Positions 16,370 through 25,807 are shown, counted from the first letter of the stretch. The stretch: 64,000 bases of DNA from Pseudonocardia autotrophica (GCF_000717175.1 NZ_JNYD01000001.1:62001-126000); one strand, 5' to 3'. The notes: generated by a model not told the origin, from the letters alone. Translations and numbers: made by a program.

Positions 16370-16458
16370 CGGTGGAGCACCCCCGTGGCCGTGAACCAGG
16401 CCAGTCCGAGACCGATGATCAGCAGGTAGGTCAGGAAGAGTGCCCGGGTGCCGCTCAT
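16366..16458 (-). CDS. 30-residue single-span membrane peptide
   Basis: A 31-codon gene from an ATG with GGAGGG upstream. The product has one hydrophobic helix at about residues 7-26 and a His-Arg C-terminus. Both ends are ATGA overlaps: its start overlaps the lipoprotein stop and its stop overlaps the DUF6766-like start. This double coupling with a good ribosome-binding site argues for a real small protein, probably a partner subunit of the membrane protein. It is short enough to be missed by standard gene callers. Confidence 0.65.
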   Translation of the reverse strand: MSGTRALFLTYLLIIGLGLAWFTATGVLHR

Positions 16459-16886
16459 GGTCCCTCCAGGGTGCAGATGTAGGGCGCCTCGCCGCGCGGC
16501 ACGCAGCCGGCGGCGGCGACGCGCCAGCCCCCGGACGTCCGGGTGAGGAAGAGGCTGTCCGCGGTCGTCCGGACCTGCGCCCGGTCGGCCCACTCCTCGG
16601 CGCCGACGACCGTGCCGCCCGGCAGCGCGACACGGGCCAGTGCCGTCTCGCACGGGCCGCCGCGCTGGTGCTCCAGCGTGTCCCGCGTCGCGGGCGCCAG
16701 CAGGCCGCACTCGGTCCGGACGTCGCCCGCCGCCGCGGCGCCGACGAAATCGCGGGCGACGGTCTCCGCGCCCGAGGACACCGTGCCGCACCCCATCAGC
16801 AGGAGCGGAGCCACGAGCAGGGCCGGCACCGCCGCCGCGGCCCGGTGACCGACCCGCCCGGCACCCGCCGGCGAGCGAGACTCCAT
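16455..16886 (-). CDS. Small lipoprotein
   Basis: 143 residues with a basic N-terminus, a hydrophobic stretch and the lipobox LLMGC at about 29-33, so the mature protein should be lipid-anchored outside the membrane. The mature part has an AGDVRTECGLLAP segment and a paired-cysteine C-terminus (CGLLAP, GPCET, AGCVP, YICTL) like small NTF2-fold secreted proteins of actinomycetes. It opens the three-gene operon with the membrane peptide and the DUF6766-like protein. No specific function is recognised. Confidence 0.7.
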   Translation of the reverse strand: MESRSPAGAGRVGHRAAAAVPALLVAPLLLMGCGTVSSGAETVARDFVGAAAAGDVRTECGLLAPATRDTLEHQRGGPCETALARVALPGGTVVGAEEWADRAQVRTTADSLFLTRTSGGWRVAAAGCVPRGEAPYICTLEGP

Positions 16887-16943
16887 GGCCGGGTGTATCC
16901 GCGGGCGCGCAGTCCAAACAGGAAGTCGCCGAGCGGCCGGGAC

Positions 16944-17468
16944 CTACAACGACATGCGGTGCCGCTCCCCGGTCGCCCACCCCTCGGCGAGCGGCACCGA
17001 GTACCAGATCTCCAGCGTGACCGAGGCGAAGAGCCACTCTCCGTCGACGCGGGCGTAGGTGTCGGCGAAGCGCCCGGAGAACAGGAAGCTCGTGCCGTGG
17101 TAGATCGGGGTGGCGAACAGGTGGCTGGTGCCGGTGGCCGTGTTCCCGGCGGCCCCGTCCACCTCGACCGAGTGCCCGTGCACGAACTGCCGCACGAACG
17201 GCGCCCCCGCGTCGGCGGGGAGCAGCCGCGGGATCGCGGCGAAGAACTCCCCGACGGCCGCGCGGCCCGAGGCTCGGCCGAGGTAGTCGTAGTCGAGCTC
17301 GGCGTCCTCGGTGAACAGCCCGCCGATCTCCGCCCACCGGTCCGTGTTGACGAAGTCGTGGAAGCTGTTGCGCAGCCGCCGGATCGCGTCATGCGACTCC
17401 AGGACCTCGACCCTCCGCCGCAGGGCCGCGAGCTCGGCGGCGAGGTCGGAGGCGGGGTCGGGGCTCAT
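16944..17468 (-). CDS. SnoaL/NTF2-fold protein
   Basis: 174 residues. After a short coiled coil (LAAELAALRRRVEVLESHDAI) it has the NTF2/SnoaL pattern of the dehydratase/isomerase subset (HDFVNTDRWAEIGGLFTEDAELDY, then RFADTYARVDGEWLFASVTL). Such proteins act as isomerases, dehydratases or aromatic-ring hydroxylase accessories. The ATGA overlap with the P450 stop makes it the last gene of the molybdenum hydroxylase/SDR/P450 operon, so it probably works on the same substrate. Confidence 0.8.
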   Translation of the reverse strand: MSPDPASDLAAELAALRRRVEVLESHDAIRRLRNSFHDFVNTDRWAEIGGLFTEDAELDYDYLGRASGRAAVGEFFAAIPRLLPADAGAPFVRQFVHGHSVEVDGAAGNTATGTSHLFATPIYHGTSFLFSGRFADTYARVDGEWLFASVTLEIWYSVPLAEGWATGERHRMSL

Positions 17469-18745
17469 CGGGCCCGGAAGGTGAGCGGCAGCGACTGCAT
17501 CCCGTGCATCACGTAGCTGGGGTCGTAGCGCGGGACGAACCCGGGCTCGGCGAGCGCGATGTCGTCGAGCCGCTCGAGGAGCACCTCGAACCCGATCCGG
17601 GCCACCGCGCGGGCCAGCGGCGCCCCGATGCAGGAGTGCGGCCCGTGCCCGAACGCCTGGTGTGAGCGGAGCTTCTCCCGGTCGGCGTCGTACTCGTCCG
17701 GGCGGTCGAAGACCTCGGAGTCCCGGTTGCCCGAGGCGTAGACGACCCAGACGTGCGCGCCGGCCGGGATCGGGACCCCGCCGAGCTCGGTGTCGGCCGT
17801 CGCGACCCGGAACAGGCCCTGCACCGGCGACTCCAGCCGCAGGCCCTCCTCCAGGCACCGCGGCAGGTCCTCGGGGTGCTCCCGCACCCGGGTCATCAGC
17901 GCGGGGTCCTCGCAGAGCATCATCATGAACGACGAGATCAGCTTGGTCGTGGTGTCCGCACCGGCGCCGATGAGCTGGCTGAAGAACCGGACCATCTCGT
18001 TGGGCGTGAGCGGGGCGTCGCCCTCGTTGCGGGCCTGGACCACCGCGGTGATCAGGTCGTCCTTCGGGTTCAGCCGGCGGTCCTCGACCTCGTTCTCGAA
18101 AAACGTCCAGAACTCGATCTGCGTCTCCAGCGTGCCGAGCAGCTCCTCGTCCGTCATGGAGGTGCCGATCGTGGAGTTGATCGCGTCCGCCCAGCGCCGG
18201 AAGTCCCCGGAGTTCTCCACCGGCACACCCAGCAGGGTCGCCAACGCGTGGATCGGGGCGGGGGAGCAGAAGGCGGGGACGAGGTCGACCTGCCCGTCGC
18301 CGGCGAACCGGTCGACGAGGGCGTGGCACATCTGCCGGATCTGCGGCTCGATGCGCGCCACGGACCGCGGGGTGAGCGCCTTGTTGAGGATCCGCCGGTG
18401 CCGGCTGTGGTGCGGCGGGTCCTGGGTGAACAGGACGTCGCCGCGGCTCATGACCACCCGGACCCGCTCGGCGAACTCCGGCGTCACGTCCGTCATCGCC
18501 CGGGTGATCGCCGCGATCGCGCCGGACACCGTGGGGCCCATCGGGTTCTGGCTCGAGAACAGCCGCGGCTGGGTGTTGACCCTCTCGATGTCCGCGTGCC
18601 GGGTCACGACGTAGATGTCGTACTCCGGGTCGTGGAAGACCGGGGCGGTGCGCCGCAGCTCCGCGTAGTGCGGGTACGGGCAGCGCATCGCCTCCTGGTC
18701 CTGGTCGAAGACGGGCTTGGTCGGTCGGTTCTCCGTGGTGGTCAT
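17465..18745 (-). CDS. Cytochrome P450
   Basis: 426 residues from an ATG. It shows the I-helix GAGADTTTK, ExxR as EEGLRL, and the haem loop FGHGPHSCIGAPLAR with Cys372. The N-terminal layout (YPHYAELRRTAPVFHDPEYDIYVVTRHADI) is that of soluble bacterial P450s active on steroids and terpenoids. It is the fourth gene of the operon that starts at 22534 and overlaps the SnoaL-like gene by 4 bp. The two palindromic operators at 22615 and 22725 probably control it with the rest of the operon. Confidence 0.92.
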   Translation of the reverse strand: MTTTENRPTKPVFDQDQEAMRCPYPHYAELRRTAPVFHDPEYDIYVVTRHADIERVNTQPRLFSSQNPMGPTVSGAIAAITRAMTDVTPEFAERVRVVMSRGDVLFTQDPPHHSRHRRILNKALTPRSVARIEPQIRQMCHALVDRFAGDGQVDLVPAFCSPAPIHALATLLGVPVENSGDFRRWADAINSTIGTSMTDEELLGTLETQIEFWTFFENEVEDRRLNPKDDLITAVVQARNEGDAPLTPNEMVRFFSQLIGAGADTTTKLISSFMMMLCEDPALMTRVREHPEDLPRCLEEGLRLESPVQGLFRVATADTELGGVPIPAGAHVWVVYASGNRDSEVFDRPDEYDADREKLRSHQAFGHGPHSCIGAPLARAVARIGFEVLLERLDDIALAEPGFVPRYDPSYVMHGMQSLPLTFRAR

Positions 18746-18773
18746 GCGCGTCCCCCGACTGCGGTGATGGGTT

Positions 18774-19616
18774 CTACTTGGCGCCCTGCCCCGCGTCGAC
18801 GCGCAGGATGTGGCCGGTGATCTGGTCGGCGTTGTCCGACGCCAGGAAGAGCACGGCGTCGGTGATGTTCTGCATCTCGGTGCGCCACTTGGGCCCGGGC
18901 ATGTTGCCGGCGGCGGAGAACATCTCGTAGGCGGCGTCCGGGGTCATGTCGACCTCGCCGGCCAGCCCCAGCACCATGCCGGAGCCCTGGCCCTCGCCCG
19001 GCCGGATCGTCGCGGGCGCGATGCAGTTCACGTTGATGTCGAACTCGGCCAGCTCGAAGGCCCAGGCCGAGGTCAGGCCCTGGATCGCGTGCTTGGCGGC
19101 CACGTAGTGCGACAGCTGCGCGTGTCCCGAACCGGTCACCCCGGAGGAGATGTTGACGATCTTCCCGGAGCGGCGGCCGATCATGTTCGGCACCACGTAC
19201 TTCGCGACGTACATGTGCCCCTTGACGATGGTGTCGATCACCGCGTCCAGCACGTGCGAGCGCATGCCCTGGATGGTGTCCAAGGCTGCGACGCCCGCGT
19301 TGTTGACGAGGATGTCGATGCGCCCGTCGAAGAAGTCCAATGCCTTCGCGACGGCGGCCTCGACCTGGGACTCGTCGCGGATGTCGCAGGGCAGCGGGAT
19401 GATCCGCCGGTCCTTCTCCTCGATGGCCCGCACGGTGTCGTCGAGCATCTGCGCCGTGGCGAGCGGGTAGATGTCGGTGATCGGCTCGGTGATGTCGAGG
19501 GCGGCGATGTCGGCGCCGGCGTCGGCGAAGGCCTTGGCGTGGCTGAAGCCCTGCCCCTTCGCCGCCCCGGTGATCAGCACGTTCTTGCCCTCGAGCCCGC
19601 GCAGCACTGCGGCCAT
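18774..19616 (-). CDS. SDR oxidoreductase, mycofactocin-coupled type
   Basis: 280 residues with the Rossmann motif TGAAKGQG, NNAG, Ser in NISSGV and Tyr-x3-Lys in SHYVAAKHA. The insertion after DI at about 42-68 (PITDIYPLATAQMLDDTVRA) and the GQGFSHA nucleotide loop match the mycofactocin-coupled SDR subfamily, whose NAD is held tightly and re-oxidised by mycofactocin. No mycofactocin biosynthesis genes are in the window. It lies 28 bp from the P450 and 25 bp from the CoxS-like gene in the same operon and probably oxidises the alcohol made by hydroxylation. Confidence 0.82.
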   Translation of the reverse strand: MAAVLRGLEGKNVLITGAAKGQGFSHAKAFADAGADIAALDITEPITDIYPLATAQMLDDTVRAIEEKDRRIIPLPCDIRDESQVEAAVAKALDFFDGRIDILVNNAGVAALDTIQGMRSHVLDAVIDTIVKGHMYVAKYVVPNMIGRRSGKIVNISSGVTGSGHAQLSHYVAAKHAIQGLTSAWAFELAEFDINVNCIAPATIRPGEGQGSGMVLGLAGEVDMTPDAAYEMFSAAGNMPGPKWRTEMQNITDAVLFLASDNADQITGHILRVDAGQGAK

Positions 19617-19641
19617 GGGGTCCTCCTCAGGTGATGGGGCG

Positions 19642-20217
19642 TCAGGGGGTGACGACCGGGGCGGGCTGCGAGCCCGACGGTGCGGGTCCGGCCTCGTCGG
19701 GGGTGAGGGCGCCGCCGCCGTGGACGTGCCGCGAAGCGGCCTCGCCCGCGCCGCCGTTCGCCGCCGCCCAGCGGACGGAGTCGACGATCATGTCGTAGCC
19801 GGTGCAGCGGCAGAGGTTGCCCTCGATGCCCTCGCGGATCTCCGTGTCGTCGGGCGCCTCGTTCTCCAGCAGCAGCCCGGTCGCCGCCATGACCATGCCG
19901 GGGGTGCAGTAGCCGCACTGCAGGCCGTGGCACTGCCGGAAGCCCTCCTGCACCGGGGACAGCCGGCCGTCGCCGGCGAGGCCCTCGACGGTGAGGACGT
20001 CCGCTCCGTCGGCGGCCACCGCCAGCACGGTGCAGGACTTCACCGTCCTCCCGTCGAGCATCACGGTGCAGGCGCCGCAGTTGGAGGTGTCGCAGCCGAC
20101 GTGGGTGCCGGTGAGCCCGCGGGTGTCGCGCAGGTAGTGGACCAGCAGGAGGCGGGACTCGATCTCGTCCTCGCCCGCGGTGCCGTTGACCGTGATCCGG
20201 ACCTTGTGGTGGGACAT
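19642..20217 (-). CDS. Xanthine dehydrogenase family [2Fe-2S] subunit (CoxS-like)
   Basis: 191 residues. The plant-type [2Fe-2S] cluster is set by Cys42, Cys47, Cys50 and Cys62 and the second cluster by Cys101, Cys104, Cys136 and Cys138 ([15 protein letters not shown]). All eight ligands are present. The C-terminal 35 residues are an extra Gly/Pro-rich tail. It follows the large subunit by 1 bp and passes electrons from the molybdenum site to FAD. No FAD (medium) subunit gene is in the window, so that subunit must come from another locus or a different acceptor is used. Confidence 0.9.
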   Translation of the reverse strand: MSHHKVRITVNGTAGEDEIESRLLLVHYLRDTRGLTGTHVGCDTSNCGACTVMLDGRTVKSCTVLAVAADGADVLTVEGLAGDGRLSPVQEGFRQCHGLQCGYCTPGMVMAATGLLLENEAPDDTEIREGIEGNLCRCTGYDMIVDSVRWAAANGGAGEAASRHVHGGGALTPDEAGPAPSGSQPAPVVTP

Positions 20218-20218
20218 C

Positions 20219-22534
20219 TCAGCTTCCGTTCTGCTGGAGGACCCGCCAGACCTTCTGGGGGGTGCACGGCATCTCGACGTCCCGGACGCCGAGGTGGGAC
20301 AGCGCGTCGACCACCGCGTTGACCACGGCCTGCGGCGCGGCGGTCGCCCCCGACTCGCCGAGCCCCTTCGCGCCGAGCGGGTTGAAGCTGGTCCTCGTGA
20401 CCAGGTGGTCGGTCTCGTAGTGGGGGAGGTCGACGGCGCTGGGCAGCGTGTAGTCGACCAGGGTGCCGGCCAGCGGCTGGCCGTCCGGCCCGTAGGAGAC
20501 CTCCTCGAGCAGCGCCTGGGCGATGCCCTGCGCGACGCCGCCGTGGATCTGCCCCTTGGCCATCAGCGGGTTGATCACCGTGCCGCAGTCGTCGACGGCG
20601 ACGTACCGGGCGATCCGCACCTTGCCGGTGTCGCGGTCGACCTCGACCACGCAGCAGTGGGCGCCGGACGGGTAGGAGAGGTTCTGCGGCTCGTGGAAGG
20701 CCGTCTCGTCGAGGCCGAGGTCGAAGCCGTCGGGCAGCAGGTGGGGCTTGAACGCCCGCACCGCGACCTCGCCCATGCCCACGGACTTGCCCGGTGCGCC
20801 CTTGACCCGGAACTCGCCGTCGACCAGCTCGACGTCGGACTCGTCCGCCTCGAGCATGTGCGCGGCGATCCGCGCCGCCTTGTCCCGCACCTTGATCGCG
20901 GCCTTCATCACCGCGGAGCCGCCGACGGGCACGCCGCGGCTGCCCATCGTGCCGATGCCCTCCTGCACGGTGGCGGTGTCGCCGTGGATCAGGGTGATCC
21001 GGTCGAAGTCGATCTGCAGCTCGTCCGCGACGATCTGCGCGAAGGCGGTCTGGTGGCCCTGCCCGTGCGGGCTCGTGCCGACCTTGATCACGGCGGACCC
21101 GTCGACGTTGAGCCGGACATTGGCCGACTCCCAGCCGCCGACGTAGCCGAACTGCTCGAACAGCGGGGTGGGGCCGAAGCCGCCCATCTCGACGAACGTG
21201 GAGAACCCGATGCCGAGCAGCGACGCCGACGGGTCGTCCCGCCGGGTGGCCTGCTCCTTGCGCAGCTGCGGGTAGTCGACGTGCTCGAGGACCTTGTCGA
21301 GCGCGCCGGGGAAGTCCGCCTCGTCGTAGACGATGCCCTCGAACTGGGTGGCGAACGGCATCTCGCCGGGCTGGACGAAGTTGCGCCGCCGCACGTCCAG
21401 CGGATCGAGGCCGAGCTCGGCGGCGACGTGGTCGACCACCCGCTCGATCATGAACGACGCCTCGGGCCGGCCGGCGCCGCGGTACGAGCCGACCGGGGTG
21501 GTGTTGGTGACGACCGAGCGGAAGCTCGGCGCGATCACCGGGATCTTGTAGCAACCGCCGGACATGAACGAGGTGAGCGTGGGCAGCCCGATGCCGGTGG
21601 CGTCGGGCCAGCCGCCGCAGTCCTGGGTGATCCGCACGCGCAGGGCGAGCAGCCGGCCCTCGTCGTCGAAGCCGACCTCGACGTCGTGCTCCTGGGCCCG
21701 GCCGTGGACCATCGAGGTGAGGTTCTCGCTGCGGGTCTCGACGTACTTGACCGGGCGCCGCAGCCGCCGCGACAGCTCCGCGGTGAGGATGAACTCGGGG
21801 TAGCAGGAGGCCTTGGCGCCGAAGCCGCCGCCGACGTCCGGCGCGACGACCCGGACCTCCTGCTGCGAGAGCCCGAACATCTGCGCCATCTCGTTGCGCA
21901 TGTGGTGCGGGGTCTGGGTGGTGGCGTAGATCGTGAGGCCGGAGCTCTGCCAGTCCGACAGGCACACCGTCGGCTCCATCGGCACCGCGGCGCAGCGCTG
22001 GTTGCGCAGGTGGATCGCGAGCCGGTGCGGGGCGGCGGCGAGCTCCTCCTCGGCGTCCGTGGCCGAGAGGACCTGCTCCAGCACCACGTTGGAGGCCGTG
22101 CCCTCGATGATCGGCACGGCGTCCTCGGCGGTCGCGGCGGCGATCGACGCCATCACCGGCAGCTCCTCGTACTCCACGAGGACCGCCTCGGCGGCGTCGG
22201 CGGCGAGGTACCGGTCCGTCGCGACGACGACCGCGACGCACTCCCCGACGAAGTGCACCCGGTCCTTCGCCAGGCACGGCCGCTCCATGCCGGGCACGGA
22301 CCGGTTCGGCGGCAGGCCCTCCAGGTCGGCGTTCGTCCACACGCCGAGCACGCCGGGCATGGCCGCCGCCTCGCTGGTGTCGACCGACAGGATGCGGGCG
22401 TGTGCGAGGTAGGAGCGCACGTAGGCCATGTGCACCGTGCCGGGGAGCCGGACGTCGTCGACGTACGTGCCACGCCCGGTGAGCAGGGCCGGGTCCTCCT
22501 TGCGGACCACCGCCGCGCCGACCATCGAGCCCAT
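20219..22534 (-). CDS. Molybdopterin-binding hydroxylase large subunit (form II CoxL-like)
   Basis: 771 residues from an ATG, the usual length for the family. It begins with an aldehyde oxidase a/b hammerhead domain ([16 protein letters not shown]) and holds the molybdopterin domains ([17 protein letters not shown], and GAKGLGESG with the active-site Glu near the C-terminus). The active-site loop is SYRGAGR at 350-356, not the AYXCSFR of true CO dehydrogenase, so it is an aldehyde or N-heterocycle/aromatic hydroxylase. It opens the operon to 16944 and has two palindromic operators upstream. Confidence 0.92.
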   Translation of the reverse strand: MGSMVGAAVVRKEDPALLTGRGTYVDDVRLPGTVHMAYVRSYLAHARILSVDTSEAAAMPGVLGVWTNADLEGLPPNRSVPGMERPCLAKDRVHFVGECVAVVVATDRYLAADAAEAVLVEYEELPVMASIAAATAEDAVPIIEGTASNVVLEQVLSATDAEEELAAAPHRLAIHLRNQRCAAVPMEPTVCLSDWQSSGLTIYATTQTPHHMRNEMAQMFGLSQQEVRVVAPDVGGGFGAKASCYPEFILTAELSRRLRRPVKYVETRSENLTSMVHGRAQEHDVEVGFDDEGRLLALRVRITQDCGGWPDATGIGLPTLTSFMSGGCYKIPVIAPSFRSVVTNTTPVGSYRGAGRPEASFMIERVVDHVAAELGLDPLDVRRRNFVQPGEMPFATQFEGIVYDEADFPGALDKVLEHVDYPQLRKEQATRRDDPSASLLGIGFSTFVEMGGFGPTPLFEQFGYVGGWESANVRLNVDGSAVIKVGTSPHGQGHQTAFAQIVADELQIDFDRITLIHGDTATVQEGIGTMGSRGVPVGGSAVMKAAIKVRDKAARIAAHMLEADESDVELVDGEFRVKGAPGKSVGMGEVAVRAFKPHLLPDGFDLGLDETAFHEPQNLSYPSGAHCCVVEVDRDTGKVRIARYVAVDDCGTVINPLMAKGQIHGGVAQGIAQALLEEVSYGPDGQPLAGTLVDYTLPSAVDLPHYETDHLVTRTSFNPLGAKGLGESGATAAPQAVVNAVVDALSHLGVRDVEMPCTPQKVWRVLQQNGS

Positions 22535-22614
22535 GATCCGGACCTCCTCGTCCTGTACCTACCGGCCGTGTGGTGGGTGGCCGGGAGCATGTGCCCCCGG
22601 TCACTGCCGACCGA

Positions 22615-22630
22615 CGCTAGGAACCTAACG
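22615..22630. promoter_or_regulatory. Island operator a
   Basis: CGCTAGGAACCTAACG, flanked by GA and TC so that the palindrome extends to 22613-22632. It lies 80 bp before the CoxL-like start. One of eight copies of the core CGTYA-N6-TRACG (one core mismatch here). Confidence 0.75.
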
Positions 22631-22724
22631 TCGGTACCCGGCCGTCGCAAGGGGATCGGCACGTGCCCCGATTCCGGATGCCGCGCCCTGACCGACAACT
22701 GCGCCCTTGCGACTCCCTTGTGGT

Positions 22725-22740
22725 CGTCAGGAGCCTAACG
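22725..22740. promoter_or_regulatory. Island operator b
   Basis: CGTCAGGAGCCTAACG, an exact core match, 110 bp further upstream of operator a in the same 227-bp gap. The gap lies upstream of the CoxL-like gene and downstream of the 22762 stop, so both sites serve the CoxL operon. Nothing else is seen in the gap. Confidence 0.75.
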
Positions 22741-22761
22741 CCGCTTCGGCTCGTCGAGGTC

Positions 22762-23217
22762 TCACGCCGGCTCCCGCCGCGGCACCCACACCCAGTCGAT
22801 CTCCGGCCGGTTCTCTATCACCGCGGCGTGCACCCGGCGCTCGGCCAACCGCCAGCCGGCTGGGGTGCGGGCGACGACGTCGACGTAGCGCAGGTGGGCG
22901 CGCCACTGCCGGCCCTCCCACTCCTCGTGGCTCGCGGTCACGTAGGTGACGGCGGTGGCGCGGTCCGGGTCGGCCGGGTCGAAGGTGACCCGGCTCTGGC
23001 CGAGCTGGTGGTGGGTGCGCCGGAACTGCGCCTGACCCGCGGCGATCCGGTCCCGGACCGCGTCCCGCCCGGTGACCAGGCCGCCGCGGCCGGGCCCGTA
23101 GTCCGTCACGCAGTCCGGGGTGAAGAGCGCGGCGACGGCGTCGATGTCGTACTCGTCGACCCGCTCGCAGTACAGGGCCATCACGTCGGCGATGGCGGCC
23201 CGGTCCTCGAACCTCAC
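22762..23217 (-). CDS. SnoaL/NTF2-fold protein
   Basis: 151 residues from a GTG with GGGAGGG upstream. The pattern DVMALYCERVDEYDIDAVAALFTPDCVTDY, then HHQLGQ, and WRAHLRYVDVVARTPAGWRLAERRV, is the aromatic-degradation SnoaL_4-like NTF2 fold. Its GTGA overlaps the luciferase-type gene's stop, placing it last in the operon P450, epoxide-hydrolase-like protein, monooxygenase, NTF2. It may isomerise or dehydrate the oxidised product. Confidence 0.8.
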   Translation of the reverse strand: MRFEDRAAIADVMALYCERVDEYDIDAVAALFTPDCVTDYGPGRGGLVTGRDAVRDRIAAGQAQFRRTHHQLGQSRVTFDPADPDRATAVTYVTASHEEWEGRQWRAHLRYVDVVARTPAGWRLAERRVHAAVIENRPEIDWVWVPRREPA

Positions 23218-24191
23218 GTGCCCTCCCGGAGCCGGGGCAGGATCTCCCTGCCGAACGTCGCAAGCCGCTCCCGCTGCACCTCCAGCGGCTCGGGGAACAG
23301 CAGCCGCAGGACGAGGTGCACGTCCGGCCAGCCGCCCAGTGCCGCGAGCACGCCGCGCAGACCGGCCACGACGGCGTCGGCGTCGCCACTGACCTGCACG
23401 TACGCGTCCACGTCCGCCCCGACGGCGACCGAGCGGGAGTACACCGTGCGCCCGGCCTGGATCGCCTCGTAGGCCCGTTGCTGGACGGCGAAGGCCGCGC
23501 GGGCCGAGCCGGCGCCACCGCCCGGGGCGTCGAGCACACAGGCCACGGTGACGGCCCGGGTGAACCCGGGGCGCGGGCTCCCGAGCTGCGCCGACGCGGC
23601 GTCCACGATGGCCGGCTCGCCCCGCCCGACGAGGTGCCCGTCGGTGATCCGGCCCGCCCGGTCCACGGCGACGGCCGCGTACCCGCCGAGCCAGATCGGG
23701 ATCCGACGCCCCGGCGCCGGGGTGACGCGGACGTCGTCCAGCCCGAGGACGGGGCAGGAGAACGGCTCGCCGGTCCACGCCTGCCGCAGCGCGCCGACCA
23801 GGGCCTCCAGCCGCGCGCCGCGGGTCGCCGGGTCCACGCCGAACGCCCGGTACTCGTGGGCGGCGTACCCGATGCCCAGCCCGAGGACGAGCCGCCCGCC
23901 GCTGAGCAGGTCGACCACGGCGGCGTCCTCGGCGAGGCGCAGCGGATGGTGCAGCGGGGCGAGGACCACGCCGGTGCCGAGGGAGATCCGGCTGGTCACG
24001 GGCGCGAGCGCGGCCAGCACCGTGAGCGGGGAGGGGAGGTAGCCGTCGGGCAGGCCGTGGTGCTCGGTGACCCAGAAGGAGTCGAAGCCGGCCCGCTCGG
24101 CCGCCACCGCGAGCTCGGCGACCTCGCCGTAGCTCCGTCGGGCGTCGGCGCCCTGCCCGGTCCACAGCCCGACGCCGACCTGCAGCGTCAT
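23214..24191 (-). CDS. Luciferase-like monooxygenase (LLM, flavin/F420)
   Basis: 325 residues in the TIM-barrel luciferase fold: FDSFWVTEHHGLPDGYLPSP, RISLGTGVVLAPLHHPLRLAEDAAVVDLLSGGR, GLGIGYAAHEYRAFG, PIWLGG. Either FMN or F420 could be the cofactor; the sequence does not decide. Its ATG overlaps the stop of the epoxide-hydrolase-like gene and its stop overlaps the next GTG. It could perform Baeyer-Villiger or ring-opening oxidation downstream of the P450. Confidence 0.85.
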   Translation of the reverse strand: MTLQVGVGLWTGQGADARRSYGEVAELAVAAERAGFDSFWVTEHHGLPDGYLPSPLTVLAALAPVTSRISLGTGVVLAPLHHPLRLAEDAAVVDLLSGGRLVLGLGIGYAAHEYRAFGVDPATRGARLEALVGALRQAWTGEPFSCPVLGLDDVRVTPAPGRRIPIWLGGYAAVAVDRAGRITDGHLVGRGEPAIVDAASAQLGSPRPGFTRAVTVACVLDAPGGGAGSARAAFAVQQRAYEAIQAGRTVYSRSVAVGADVDAYVQVSGDADAVVAGLRGVLAALGGWPDVHLVLRLLFPEPLEVQRERLATFGREILPRLREGT

Positions 24192-24571
24192 CCCAGCACG
24201 TCCCCGAGCCGCTCCCACCAGACCTGCAGGTCCACGTAGTCCCGGAAGGCCGCGATGAGCCCGGTGGCCGGGTCGACCTCCACCACGCCGTTGCACTCGA
24301 TGGCGTACTCGCGGCCGTCGATCCGGAACCGGTCCACCCGCTCCAGCCAGGCCCGGTGCTCAGCGTAGCTCGCCGTGACGATCTCCCACTCCACGTACTC
24401 GGACCGGTCGAGGATCGGGGCGAGCAGCCGCCGCACCCCCTCCGGCCCGCGCACCGGTGGATGGGGCATGTTCGCGTAGGTGGCGTCCGGGGCGAAGCAG
24501 GCCGCGGCCGCCGCGGCGTCGCCCGCCCCCACCGCGGCGAGGAACCTCTCGACGACCGCCCGCGCGCTCAT
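24188..24571 (-). CDS. Limonene-1,2-epoxide hydrolase-like protein
   Basis: 127 residues, a full-length member of the small NTF2-fold epoxide hydrolase family. The catalytic set of limonene epoxide hydrolase is kept in order: Arg78 and Asp80 in LERVDRF and Asp111 in FRDYVDL (equivalents of Arg99, Asp101 and Asp132). These residues activate water to open an epoxide. ATGA overlaps join it to the P450 upstream and the monooxygenase downstream, so a P450-made epoxide is its likely substrate. This hints at a terpenoid or other alicyclic substrate. Confidence 0.8.
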   Translation of the reverse strand: MSARAVVERFLAAVGAGDAAAAAACFAPDATYANMPHPPVRGPEGVRRLLAPILDRSEYVEWEIVTASYAEHRAWLERVDRFRIDGREYAIECNGVVEVDPATGLIAAFRDYVDLQVWWERLGDVLG

Positions 24572-25785
24572 CCCTCGAAGACCACCGGGTACGACGCGAA
24601 GTGGTCGCGCGCCGAGTGCGGGTCGCGCTGCGGGGCGGCGTCCGGATCCGGCCGCCCGCCCGCCGCGAGCAGCGCCTCCAGCATGAGGGTGACGGTGCCG
24701 AGCACCCGCTCGGACTCGCTCACCGGGTGCCCCTCGGGCGCGGGCACACCGCCGGCCAGCTCGGTACCGATGCAGGCGTGCATGCCGCCACCGAAGGCGT
24801 GGCCCCACCGCGGCACGTCCGCGGGCACCTCGCGCAGCGGGTCGTAGACCTCGGGCCGGTCGAAGACCTTCGGGTCCCGGTTGGCCGCCGCGATGTCGAG
24901 GACCACGAACGAGCCCTCCGGGATCTCGGTCCCGCCCCGCAGGCTGATCGGGGCGAGCGCCCGGCGCTGGGCGACGGGACTGGCGGGGTGCAGCCGCAGC
25001 GTCTCGTACACGCAGCGCTGCAGCAGCGCCGGGTCGTGCCGGGCCTTGTCCGCCGCGGCCGGCTCCCGCTTCGCCCACGCGAAGAAGTCGTCCGCGGCGT
25101 GCGTGAACGCGTCGGCGGTCGAGTGCGAGCCCGCCTGCAGGTAGAAGGCGCACTCGCGGCGCAGGACATCCCGGTCGATCCCCAGCTCGTCCCAGTTGCG
25201 CAGCAGCGCGGTGAGCACGTCCCGGGGCAGGTCCTCCTCGGTGATCTCCCCGGCGGCGAACCGGGTGAGCAGGGCCTCCCGGCGCGCGATCGACGGCTGG
25301 AGGAAGAGCGCGTCGAACTCCTCCAACGCCGCGGCCACCTCGGCCCGCACCTTTCCGGGATCGCGGGTGGTGTGGACGATCGTGGCGCCCTCGGAGAACT
25401 TCTTCGCGAAGCGGTACAGCGCGTCGACCGCGGCGTCGACCTCCTCGACGCTGCCGGTGGGCCTGTCCAGCCCGGCCACCATCGCGGTGAGGTTCATGAT
25501 CGTGCGGTAGCCGAGCTCCAGCAGGTCGGCGCGGCCCGCGGCGGCGAACGGGGCCAGGGTGTCCGTGACGACGTCCCGCAGGAAGGCCCGCTCCCAGTAC
25601 CGGAACGTGCCGCGGCGGAACAGCCGGTTCTCCACCCGGCGGCGCCTGCGGTGGTCCGCGCCGTGCAGCACGAGGAGGCTGTCCGCCATCACCACGCCGC
25701 CCGCGTCGTACAGGGCCTGCTCGAGATCGTGCTGGCGGTAGGCCTCGCGGACGTCCGCGTAGCCGGCGAGGGTGATCGTCTGCAT
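24568..25785 (-). CDS. Cytochrome P450
   Basis: 405 residues. It has an unusual I-helix (AGSHSTADAFTHA), where the acid/Thr pair is replaced by His-Ser-Thr, a normal ExxR (YETLRL), and the haem loop FGGGMHACIG with Cys338. The N-terminal EQALYDAGGVVMADSLLVLHG and HRRRRRVENRLFRR are shared with the P450 that faces it at 26082, so the two are paralogues. The altered I-helix may mark peroxide use or an unusual oxidation. Operator c starts 22 bp after its start codon and should lie over its promoter. Confidence 0.9.
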   Translation of the reverse strand: MQTITLAGYADVREAYRQHDLEQALYDAGGVVMADSLLVLHGADHRRRRRVENRLFRRGTFRYWERAFLRDVVTDTLAPFAAAGRADLLELGYRTIMNLTAMVAGLDRPTGSVEEVDAAVDALYRFAKKFSEGATIVHTTRDPGKVRAEVAAALEEFDALFLQPSIARREALLTRFAAGEITEEDLPRDVLTALLRNWDELGIDRDVLRRECAFYLQAGSHSTADAFTHAADDFFAWAKREPAAADKARHDPALLQRCVYETLRLHPASPVAQRRALAPISLRGGTEIPEGSFVVLDIAAANRDPKVFDRPEVYDPLREVPADVPRWGHAFGGGMHACIGTELAGGVPAPEGHPVSESERVLGTVTLMLEALLAAGGRPDPDAAPQRDPHSARDHFASYPVVFEG

Positions 25786-25807
25786 CGGCGTTCCCGGTTC
25801 ACCTCGG

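Noticed and set aside
20219..22534. Carbon monoxide dehydrogenase (true form I CoxL)
   Set aside because: The active-site loop is SYRGAGR, not AYXCSFR, and no CoxM or accessory cox genes are present.
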